Below are positions 22,715-32,608 of a stretch of 64,000 nucleotides of DNA, in pieces (positions within the stretch are counted from its first letter, which is position 1; the number at the start of each line of letters is the position of its first letter). The translations under genes were made by a program, and so were the position numbers. The notes under the pieces were generated by a model. That model saw only the letters and a program-made list of their open reading frames with translations, was not told the origin of the DNA and made no database searches. The DNA comes from Ulva prolifera (Eukaryota > Chlorophyta > Ulvophyceae > Ulvales > Ulvaceae): assembly GCA_023078555.1 (NCBI GenBank), contig CM041198.1, positions 2,406,800 to 2,470,799 on the forward strand, written 5' to 3'.

Positions 22715-25700
22715 GTGTCATGGGCGGAACCGCTGGAAGTTTTTCATGTCTCATATGACTTGTTTCACAAGCGACTAGGGCATCCATCGCCCACTGTTAT
22801 CAAACACATGTGCAAACATGATTGTTTGAAATGCATGCCAGAGAAGCTAGGTGCACCAAGCCATGTCTGTGAGTCTTGCATGAAAGCGCATCAAGCCAAG
22901 TTGCCTTTCGATGAATCTGACTCAATCGCTGACAAGCCAATGACACTGGTTCACGTGGACACCATGGGTCCATTCCCACTGCCGAGTATGTCAGGTGCAA
23001 GATATGCTGTGGTCATGATCGATGACTACTCTCGCATGATAGCAGTGGTATGTGTCAAATCAAAAGCTGACATACCGGAGCGATTGACGTTCGCGCTGGG
23101 GCAGCTGCAACATTTGTCCAGGCAGCAGATGTTGTTCATGAGGTCAGACTACGGGTCTGAGTTCATAAATGCCAGAGTTCGAAAGTTTTTGGACTCGCAA
23201 TTCATCAAACATCAGAAAAGCTGCGTTTACACACCAGAGCAGAATGGCAGAGTTGAAAGATCAAATCGGTCACTTATGGAAAAACTGCGGGCTTTGATGT
23301 TCGAATCACATGCACCAGCATGCATGTGGGAGGAGGCTTTGAATACGGCTGTGAAGCTGTACAACATGACAGCCTCCACACGCAGAAAGAAGACTCCATA
23401 TGAGTTATTCTGGGGGATTAAACCAAGCTGCGATGCACTCAGAGTTTTTGGGTGCAAGGCTTTTGTTCAAGTACCCGAACAGAAGAGAAATAAGCTTGAT
23501 GAGCGATCAGTGGTGGGTACCATGATTGGTTACTCACAGTCATCCAAGGCGTACCGGATCCTGATTCCGGATGGTGACAGGTTCAAAGTGACAGAATCTA
23601 GACACGTCAGATTCGACGAAAATGCGCCTGGGCCATGGATGACGAACAAGTCTTGCACAGACGAAGGCATCGATTTCAGTGACAACGTATTGATGCCGAA
23701 CATGGGGAGAATGTTGCAGCAGCAGGATTTCCACCCTGCAGCCGCAGGTATCCAGCAGCAGGAAGGTGCAGGTGTTCAGCAACAAGACGTACAGCAACAA
23801 GATGAAATGCCTATGCATGAGCCAGAAGTTGCAGGACAGCAAATAGATGATGCAGATGAAGTGCATGAACCGCATGAACATCTAGATGAGGCTGAGCTGA
23901 ATGCACATGACAACGATGGTCAGGTGGCAGCTGCACAGGACCTGCCGGTAGCTGCACAGGAACAGGGAATGATTGATGCAGACATGCCAGAATTGGAAGA
24001 TGCATCAGTCGCATCAGATCTACAGGACCCAGAGGAACTGGACGATCATGCTCCTGGGGAGCAGGTGATGCAGGATCAGATAGCACATGAGCCAGAGGCT
24101 GGGGAGCCACCAGCACAATTTGGCAGGCCAAAGCGAAACACCGGGCCACCAGCTAGATATGCAGATTACAGGGCATATCATGCAGATTTGCAGGAGGAAC
24201 CCAGAACATTCCATGAAATCAAGTTCAGACTGGACAAGGAGCAATGGTATGAGGCAATCGCAAAGGAAAATCAGGACATGATCAAAAACGGGATGTATGA
24301 TGTCATTGACTGCAGCGATATGCCACCGGGAACCAAGGCAATTCCAACAAAGTATGTGTTTAAGTTCAAAAAGGATGAACTGGGCCGAATTGAGCGATTC
24401 AGAGCCCGATTCGTGGCCATGGGATGTGAGCAAAAGGAGGGCATTGACTACGTTGAGGTTTATGCACCGGTCAGCAAGTATGCTACGGCCAGGATGCTTA
24501 TGTCAGAGGTAGTGCAGAATGACTTGGATCTGGTGCAGCTAGATGTCACAGCAGCGTTCATGCACAGTGACCTCGAAGAAACTGTCTATGTCAAACCTCC
24601 GCCAGACTATCCAATCAAAGGAAAGGTTTGGAAGCTTAACAAGGCCATGAATGGTCTAAAGCAAGCAGGGCGTGCATGGTTTATGCACCTCAAGAGATGC
24701 CTGCTCAATCTGGGGATGACAGTGGCTCACGCAGATGAGAGCCTGTACATTTTCAGAGCTGATGGTGACGATAGGGAACCCACGTATGTGCTCGTGTACG
24801 TGGATGACCTCATTCTTGCAGGGAAGAGAAACAAAATTCAGTGGATCATTGAGTCTCTTAAGAAACAGCTGGAAATCGTTGACAAAGGAGATGCAAAGTT
24901 GTTCTTGGGAATGGAAATCATTCGAGACAGAGCCGCCGGAACGCTGTGGCTAGGTCAGAGTCAGCATGCATCTGATTTACTCAGCAAGTTTGGGATGACT
25001 CAGGCAAAGGGTAGAAAAACTCCATTGGATGTCAAACTCAGTTTGCAGAAGTTTGATGGAACTGCCAATCAGAAAGATCTGAAGCATTATCAGAGTTTGA
25101 TTGGAAGTCTTCTCTATCTAGCAAACTGCACAAGGCCAGACTTGGCGCAGTCTGTGGGTTTGCTGGCACGCTTCATGTCAAATCCGTCGCAGGAGCACAT
25201 GGAAGCTGGCAAGCAGGTTCTCAGGTACCTTGCAGGTACCAAGGAGCTGGGGCTATCGTTTAAAAGGTCCAGCCCTAACAGCATCAAGGGATATTGTGAT
25301 GCCGACTATGCAGGGGATTTAGATAAACGCAAGTCCACGTCTGGATATGTGTTCACTAGATCCGGGGGAGCTATTTCATGGAGCTCCAAATTGCAGAGCA
25401 CAGTGGCACAGTCCACGTGTGAGGCTGAATTCATAGCCGCGGCACATGCAGCAAAGGAAGCTTTGTGGTTGCGCGACCTTCAAGCAGAATTCAGAAGACG
25501 CGTTGACCCAGTGATGATGTTTGGTGACAATCAGGGAGCTCTCAAGCTGATTCATCACCCGCATGCGCATCAACGCACCAAGCACATTGATGTGGCCCAC
25601 CGATTTGTTCAGGACAGAGTGGAACGTGGGGAGCTTCAAGTAGAGTACATATCTACTCATGATATGGTGGCCGACTGCATGACCAAGGGAGTGCCCATGG

Positions 25701-25753
25701 CTAAGTTGTGGGAGAACATCCGGGACATGGGACTAACCAACAGACCAGCATAA
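22715..25753 (+). CDS. pol-like region of the copia element (integrase, reverse transcriptase, RNase H)
   Basis: About 1,000 residues. The order is the integrase zinc-binding region (FHKRLGHPS with a following CxxC), the catalytic integrase core (HVDTMGPFP, DYGSEF), a long acidic Gln-rich linker with repeated QQQ, reverse transcriptase (QLDVTAAFMH, the YVDDLILAG active site) and RNase H (GYCDADYAGDLDKRKSTSGY). Integrase before reverse transcriptase is diagnostic for Ty1/copia rather than gypsy. Confidence 0.92.
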   Translation: MSWAEPLEVFHVSYDLFHKRLGHPSPTVIKHMCKHDCLKCMPEKLGAPSHVCESCMKAHQAKLPFDESDSIADKPMTLVHVDTMGPFPLPSMSGARYAVVMIDDYSRMIAVVCVKSKADIPERLTFALGQLQHLSRQQMLFMRSDYGSEFINARVRKFLDSQFIKHQKSCVYTPEQNGRVERSNRSLMEKLRALMFESHAPACMWEEALNTAVKLYNMTASTRRKKTPYELFWGIKPSCDALRVFGCKAFVQVPEQKRNKLDERSVVGTMIGYSQSSKAYRILIPDGDRFKVTESRHVRFDENAPGPWMTNKSCTDEGIDFSDNVLMPNMGRMLQQQDFHPAAAGIQQQEGAGVQQQDVQQQDEMPMHEPEVAGQQIDDADEVHEPHEHLDEAELNAHDNDGQVAAAQDLPVAAQEQGMIDADMPELEDASVASDLQDPEELDDHAPGEQVMQDQIAHEPEAGEPPAQFGRPKRNTGPPARYADYRAYHADLQEEPRTFHEIKFRLDKEQWYEAIAKENQDMIKNGMYDVIDCSDMPPGTKAIPTKYVFKFKKDELGRIERFRARFVAMGCEQKEGIDYVEVYAPVSKYATARMLMSEVVQNDLDLVQLDVTAAFMHSDLEETVYVKPPPDYPIKGKVWKLNKAMNGLKQAGRAWFMHLKRCLLNLGMTVAHADESLYIFRADGDDREPTYVLVYVDDLILAGKRNKIQWIIESLKKQLEIVDKGDAKLFLGMEIIRDRAAGTLWLGQSQHASDLLSKFGMTQAKGRKTPLDVKLSLQKFDGTANQKDLKHYQSLIGSLLYLANCTRPDLAQSVGLLARFMSNPSQEHMEAGKQVLRYLAGTKELGLSFKRSSPNSIKGYCDADYAGDLDKRKSTSGYVFTRSGGAISWSSKLQSTVAQSTCEAEFIAAAHAAKEALWLRDLQAEFRRRVDPVMMFGDNQGALKLIHHPHAHQRTKHIDVAHRFVQDRVERGELQVEYISTHDMVADCMTKGVPMAKLWENIRDMGLTNRPA

Positions 25754-25796
25754 GCAATGGGATGCATTCAATTCAAGCAATGCCTTCCATGGGGAG

Positions 25797-26077
25797 TGTT
25801 GTGATGTACCAGCCGTGGTACATGTGCACGCATAAATAATCATGGCGTGAGGGGTGTCAGGCATAGCGTGTACTGCATGCATGACACGTCTGATGAGTGT
25901 TTAGCGATGATGGCTGCGCAGTTGATGCGGCAGCCATGCAGAGCACTGTGACATGCAATTGACAATAAGTATGTGGTGTATCGAAGATACACTATCGGTT
26001 CAGATAGATCTATAGATAGATCTAAGCATATGAGTGCTGTAATGTGTACTGCACAGGTCATCTGCTGAATCACAACA
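25797..26077 (+). repeat. 3' LTR of the copia element
   Basis: 281 bp, the same as the 5' LTR. A purine-rich tract (ggggag) lies directly before it and would serve as the polypurine primer. The TCAAG target duplication follows at 26078. Confidence 0.95.
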
Positions 26078-27918
26078 TCAAGTCATTTGACGACGTACCT
26101 ACGGGATATGTGCGCTGGCTCAGTGTTGCATGCCATACCCGCGTCGCGTTATCGACCTGCTGTGACTGTGCAGCAGTCACTAGCTCCAGCTGTATCAGCA
26201 CACGTTAAAGCGGGCGTCTGTGCTGATCCTTGAGAATGCAAACCAGATTGTCGGACAGGTATGAGCGGTGCACACGCAGCTGCCGGATGCCCTCAGAATC
26301 TTCTGGCTATTGGAGCAGCTCATCTAACGGTAGCCTTAGTGGCATGAAACCACCTTCTACAATACTACAGCGGAGGATGCGATGCCGTACGATGCTGTAG
26401 ACACAAGCGTGCAGCTGCCACGGCCTGCATGCCACCAGCTCATCAAGTACGGCAGTATCACGCAATATCTCGTGCACATCCGTAGCACAAGCTGCTTTGA
26501 GGCACACGTGTTCCTCCCGGGGGAACGCGGGCAGCTGGCGTGCCAGGTGGGCAAGCGGCGGGCTAGACGTGACGTAAACTCAGCAGCACTAGCACTGCAT
26601 CAGGCCCGTCAACTCCACCTAGTTGACCGAGCTCAAGCAACGCTCACTGTGGCCACGTTTTGAACGACTTCACGCTCAGAACCGCATACAGCTGAGCGCG
26701 TTGCAGGTTGACCACGTTGGTGTCGCGGTCACCGAACTTGTTCCCTCGCACGCCGGCGCTCTCGCTGCTGGGTCCACGTCAAGCCCATGCGGGTGAAGAC
26801 AGCCTGTAATACTTGCCGCGCACAGAGATTCGGAGATGCACACATTCAACGCTCGATGCATGTGTACGGCTGAGTGAAGCACCCATTCATGCATTTTGCG
26901 GTCAAGCTATGACATACCGTTGATGTTTTGTGTTACCTGGCTGTGATCGGGTGCGCGTCATACGCTCCGAGGCGAGCGCGGATTGTGGGCATGTCGGCGG
27001 CTGAGCTACCCACCAACCTCTGCAGAGCTCTGCGTGCGTTGGCCGGCCTCCGAAACCCCCGGCGCCAGGACGTATGATGCGAGGATGTTAACATTTTTGT
27101 TGGATAGAGCAGCATGCACAGCTGACTTATAGCAGCTGCTGTGGCGTGCGATTGAAGCTTCGCGGTAGGCCATAAATCTCGGCAGCCCATGCATGGCCGC
27201 GCGCGCGGTGTCCCGCTGTGGGGTGAGCAAATTTGCGAGCACACCATCCGCCCTGAAGCCGGACATGCCGGTAGCGCAAGAGGGCTGGAGGGGCGAGAAT
27301 TTGATAGCATCGCTTCAAGGCATGTGTCGATGGTCACTGCGCTGTACACTATTGATGGTTACAACCCGTCATCTGCAGCCCGCGCACGCCTCGCCCCGCA
27401 TAGCAGCATATCACGGAGCTGATACTCCGAACGCACCTTCATGTCAATTTAGAAACATGTTCTGTGGTGATGTGTTCCGGTAGTGCAACAAACGATCAGC
27501 TCGCCACGATGTGGCTGTGACCAGGTCACAACTGTAGGTCATACAGCTCCAGAAGCGCTTGTTCAGGTACGCAGACTCCTCACATCGTCGTCATTTTCTG
27601 AATTTTGGGCTTGTTGCCTGTACCTACTGTATCATGCGCTTCCGCTCCTCGCTTGCTTTGAAACGCACGGCAACTCGTGGAATGCTCTGATCGACCGTCC
27701 ATCAACAGCCATGTGACCTTGCTTGCACAGCCTATAGCCTTACAGGTTAACTTCACCTGCAAAATGTGGTGCCATGCACGGTGATGTTACCATGCAATTC
27801 TGAATTTCGCGCACACAACTCTGAACCCGGTGGCCTCATCGCGTACTCAGCCGAAGTAAACCACATACATTTCATACATTTCAGACGTCTAGTATCAAGT
27901 CAGAAATGCGCAATTTCC
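26078..27918. other. Spacer with unassigned coding-like frames, 26.1-27.9 kb
   Basis: Two overlapping frames look coding-like: plus 26382-26663 (contains ARRDVNSAALALHQ, faintly like a double-stranded-RNA-binding domain) and minus 26507-26307 (contains VHEILRDTAVLDELV). They cannot both be real and neither has a neighbouring exon I can confirm. A minus frame at 27266-27006 is also unassigned. I see nothing else. Confidence 0.4.
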
Positions 27919-30900
27919 ATGTTTCGGCACACTGCGGCTCCAGCTATGATCGCTCAAGGACCGCCTGTGCTAGCACGTACAGGCTCAGCCGTTCCGGAGC
28001 ACCCGCGGCGGGGAACCGGCCACACTTTCATGGGAGTTCATCCGCAGCTAGCAGCTGTGGAGCGCGTAGCAGCCGGCTCTAGGGGCGACATGCAGTCCGT
28101 GGGCAACCACGTTCTGGGCTTGAAGCCCGGCACTCCGTCACCCCCTTGCCTAGACGTCCACTTCAACACCGATCCATTGTTTGTCCGTGCTGGCATTGAC
28201 GGCATGGCCGTGCCCCGCGGCTTGAGCGGGGTCGAGAGCGACACATCAGTGCCGGTACTCAAGTTCAAGAGCGACGACGCCTATGCGACCGCAGCAGAGC
28301 TCAGCAGAAGAGCCTCAGCTGCGAAGGAGATGCGAGCAGCTCTCGCGGCGCAGATCTCCGCAAAGCGCATGGTTACGTCGAAGGCCTTCGACGCCGACGA
28401 CCACTACGAGGTGCGCATCCTCGTCACCACGCAGTTATCTCCCCTTCACCCTCTCCACGCCCCAACGCGTGCACCGCAACCCCCGCGCCAACTCCCCCAA
28501 CCAACCCCTGCAGGCTCACCTCGAGGCGTCGCGGACGCTGGACGTCCAGGATGCCGTGTACTCCAGCCCCCGCCCGCCGTCCGGCTCCCTCCAGCCCTCT
28601 CGCAGCGACACCCGTCTCCCAAGCTTTCGCGGCAGCCCGCCGCTGACCGCCTGCTCCCTCACAGCCAGGGAGCCCCGAGAGCCCTACCCGTCGCCGTCCC
28701 CCCGCGGCGCGGCATCGGAGAGCTTCAACAGCCGCGGGGCAGCGATCCCGGCGCGACGCGCCGCGGCGGCGCGGGAGATCCAGGGCGCGCTGGATGCCCA
28801 GATGCGGGCGGCGGCACTCCTCCAGGCCCGGATGAACCCCACAGCCACAACGAGTTCCGACGAGACCTCGGCATCTAGCCTCGCGATTGACCGCGAGCCG
28901 GCCCCGCTGGTGCGGAATCTCCCTTTGTCACTCCTGTGACAGCATGTGCGTATCTCGGTGGACCACTCGCCTCTTGGCGGTGCGCACCAGCCAGGACAAG
29001 ACCAGCTTGCCCAAATGGTGTATCTCTCATGAGTATTGCATCGCCGCCAGAACCTCTACCCATGGCGTGTGTACAAAGCCAGGTTACCGCCGCCATGAAC
29101 ACCCTCCAGTGCATTGCTGGACTGCGTGTACGCCGGTCTACCAGTTGACGTCATGCGTAACAACAGATGTCCAGGCGGCAGCGCAAGCTGCCGCACCCAA
29201 TCGCCACACAGAGCTGCCCCACGCGCCGCAGGCACGTCCTCGGAGCCTCGTACAAGTGTGGGTGCTTTGCCGTGCTAGCCCCCTCTGTGACGCCACTGCC
29301 TGCGGATGGTTGGGCGCCTCGCACTCGCTTCTCTTGCGCGACACGTGGCCGCGCGATCGTTTGTCAACCGTGTGTCGCAGAGGCACATGCTGCTCAGCAT
29401 GCACACATACGCCCCCCTCCGGATGCAGGCGGCATGGGAGCAGACAGCCAGCGGGCTCAGCGCAGCCACGGACACGGCGACCAGCAGCATGAGCTCCATC
29501 AGCAGCGTCGGCGGGGGCTGGCACGCGCACTCCTCGCGCCCCCGCATCTCCATGCATGAGACCGTCGGCAACAGCGCCGTCATGTGTAGCGTGAGCCTCG
29601 CGGACGGTGTCGCGAGCGGTGGCGGTAGCGGCGAGGCGAGAGGAGGGGGGGGTGGGGAAGGGCGCGGCGGGGAGGGCCGCGACGAGCCGCCGCAGGTGCC
29701 ACCCCTGCCCACATCGCACAGCACTACCGAGAGCCACATCAGCTTCGGCGAAGCCCGCTCGGTGCGGCGCATGCACCTGCACCAGCAAAACACCTGTTGT
29801 CAACCTTCAACAAGCCGTTGTGTCTCCTGAACGCGTGGCTTGAGTGCCTAGATAGATTTACTTTTTTGCTGCCCCTGTAGCCACAGGAAACAGCACAGGT
29901 CCGCTTGACGTATGATCACGGTCTTTCATAGGGCAGGCGCTTCGTCACAGTTGCAGACCTGAACATGGCCATGGCAACGCAGCATGTGCGCACACGCTTG
30001 TCAGGCAATCATCCATCGCGTGCTGCAGATGCACTCTGGCCGCTCCACCGGCCACGCAGACGACCTCAAGCTGTCTCCCGGGGGCCGCTTCGGCCGCCCG
30101 GGTGGCAACCCGATGTCCCGCGCGGCGGTGCCGATACTGCGCTTCCGCAGCGACGATGCGTACGCGACGGAAGCGGAGCTCTCCGCGCGGGCCAACGCGT
30201 CCGCGCGGCTCCGGGCCGACCTCGACCGCCAGGTCGCCGAGAAGCAGCAGCGTCGCGAACAGGAGCGTGGCGAAGGGGGCGACGCCGGGGTGCGCCTTGA
30301 TGCTCACCTGCCCTTCATCGGGGGTACCTCAGGCGCACGAGTAGCTGCCTTCGTATACGTCGTTAAACCACAGGGATTTGCACATGCTGTGTGCTCTGCC
30401 GCACCACGCGAATGTGTACGTGACTCTTGCATTTTCAGTGAACGTGGGAGTCGGGAGCTACCCTGTACTGTTCACCGCGCGACACCGCCAAACTGGCCTC
30501 CTTTCTCTCTGCGGCCCTGTCGTGTTGCCCGCGTGTGCGGCCGCGGACGTCCCACCCTGAAAAGCGGGGCTGCCTGGATCTGGACTTATTCCTCGGTGGT
30601 GCGCGCAGGCGATCCACGGCCGCTTCCGGAGCCCCCTCTCGCACCGCTCCAGCGGCGGCAGCGGCCGCATCACGCCCCGCAGCCGCTTCGACGCCGCCGA
30701 CCTGCCACCGCGCGGCGGCGCCTCCGCGTCCCCGCGCTCCGCCCGCCTCGGCATCTCGAGCGGCATCGGCCGCAGCCCCTCTGACGGCATCGGCCGAAGT
30801 CCCTCGGACGGCCCCCGCAGCAGCGGCCTGTCGCATGTGATTGATGGCTTCGGGAGGGAGGGCAGCGCGAGGGAGAATGATGTGCCGGGCATGGAGGACC

Positions 30901-32608
30901 ACGCCGCAGAGGCGCTGCTGAAGGGCCTGGAGGGGCTCAAGGGGAGCCAGGTGCGCACACCCGCTTCAGCCGCAGTCGAGCCTGACCTCAGCTGGCATGT
31001 GGTGTTGTTGGTGTGTGTGATGGGCGAACCTTCAGATCACCGAACTGTGGCTGCAATTCCGTGTTGTCCGTTCTGGTCCTCCGCAACACACTAGCCTTCA
31101 TTTCGGCGTCAACAATCTCTCCTGTCCCTGCGTGCAGCTTCATGCATGGCGGTGGCGCACTCATTCACACCGCACACAACATGGTGATGCACCGAGGACG
31201 TCGTGCCTGCTGGGACGTTCGGTGTCGCCAGTGTCTTCCAGTGTCCTCAAGGGCGGTGTAGTGATCGGCCGGGGCTTCTGCCATCCCGATTTCATCGGCT
31301 TGTGATGTAATTTGCGATCGTCACGGATCGGCATGTGCTGCAGACACCCCGCCCGCCACTGCAACCATCAGGCAATCTGACGAGCCCCCGGCCGCTCGTC
31401 TCGGCCCGATACACCTCCATGCCTACCCCCCTCTTCGACTCCGCCGACACGACCCCTCTCCCCACCGCCCGCGACTCCGTCGACGGCGGCCGCGCCGAGC
31501 CGCAGTCCGCCCGCGGTATCCCGCGCTCGGCGCGCGGCGAGCCGCAGTCCGCCCGCGGCCCCGGCCCCGTCCGAACGCTCTCCTCCGAAATCAGCCCCCG
31601 CATCCCGCTGCCGTCGCCGCGGCAGTTGTCACAGTACAATCGCGGCCGCGTGCATGAGGCCGCGTCGGGGGGGCTTGCGGCGGTCGGCGCCGGGTCGCAG
31701 CGCGTCGTGCATGAGGACCCTGTGGAGAGGTCGTGGCGGCTGGCAAAGGAGGAGGCGGAGCGAGCGCGCAAGCGCAGGGTCCGCGCGCATGCGGCCGCCG
31801 CGTCGCCGGAGCTGCTGGTGCGATGCCCTCAACACGCCGGCAGTGCATGCATGCACCACTGTTCCTCATGCACACACTGTCAACTCAGGCGTGTCCTCGA
31901 TTGGTCCACCAAATGTCACGGCGGCACATGTGCGGCCTGACCCAGCGGCGATGCTGCGTTGTTGGGCGCGCTCATACTGTCTCCACTCCTGCCGCACACG
32001 CATCACGTGGCCGGGCGTCCATTTTGAGATGATCTGGCATGGTGATTGGACGATTGGACGCGAGACCCATCTCCTAGCGCCTGTTCCGCCTCTGTGGCCG
32101 TCCCCAGTACAACTGTCGAACCTCCGATCGAGCCCTGAAAACACCTGTCAAGACATTTCCAGCCTTCGCTCGCCACGCTGTCATGCCAGCTGATTCGTAC
32201 GCAGGCGGACCTCTTCGCTGACCAAGCTGTCACATGCATATGCACCCCTTCGCTGACCAAGCTGTCACATGCGGACCTCTCCGCTGACCAGTCTGTCACA
32301 TGCATATGCACCCCTTCGCTGACCAAGCTGTCACATGTGGACCTCTCCGCTGACCAGTCTGTGCCATGCAGGCGGACCTCGAGGCGTCGGCAGAGACAGG
32401 CGCGAGCAGCGACGCGGTCGAGCAGCCGCCGACGCACGACAGCGCGGCTGTCACGATGCTGCCTCGCGTCGACGACACCGACGAGACCTCCCTCGGAACC
32501 ACCTGCTCCTCCTCCTCCTCCTGCGGTGGTCCGGGGGTGCCGTGCGGCGACCACCCGGCCAAGAGCAGCATGAGCTGCGGACCCTCATACGTGCGCCGCC
32601 GTGGTTAA
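27919..32608 (+). CDS. Unrecognised Ala/Arg/Ser-rich protein, seven exons, internal SDDAYAT repeat
   Basis: Exons 27919-28410, 28514-28909, 29429-29761, 30029-30289, 30609-30950, 31344-31817 and 32372-32608, every junction in phase 0, give 844 residues. Donors are all gtgcg; acceptors all end in gcag. A repeated module appears twice: SVPVLKFKSDDAYATAAEL in exon 1 and AVPILRFRSDDAYATEAEL in exon 4. Each is followed by an Ala/Arg helix with RAALAAQ or RADLDRQ, and exon 2 has a similar helix (EIQGALDAQMRAAALLQARM). Elsewhere there are Ser/Pro-rich tracts (RSPSDGIGRSPSDG; three ARG-x-PxSARG-like copies) and a charged helix LAKEEAERARKRR. I see no signal peptide, membrane segment or catalytic motif. 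It could be a cytoskeletal or flagellar structural protein, but that is a guess. The start is the first ATG before the conserved part and is uncertain; it may be two genes. Confidence 0.6.
32205..32371. repeat. Minisatellite (66-bp higher-order unit) abutting an exon
   Basis: Units beginning gcggacctctccgctgacc and gcaccccttcgctgacc alternate, each ending gtcacat. GCGGACCTC-type starts fall at 32205, 32271 and 32337, 66 bases apart. The last copy ends exactly at the acceptor of the final exon of the unrecognised gene, whose first nine bases (32372-32380) are again GCGGACCTC. Confidence 0.9.

Larger units (their letters stand above)
21304..26077 (+). mobile_element. Ty1/copia LTR retrotransposon
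   Basis: A 4,774-bp element bounded by identical direct LTRs (21304-21584 and 25797-26077), each starting TGTTGTG and ending CACAACA, and flanked by the 5-bp target duplication TCAAG (21299-21303 and 26078-26082). Recognisable parts on the plus strand are a gag-like region with a CCHC zinc knuckle, then integrase, reverse transcriptase and RNase H in the copia order. Identical LTRs argue for a recent insertion, probably still polymorphic in the species. It looks nearly whole, with at most about one or two breaks. Confidence 0.95.
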
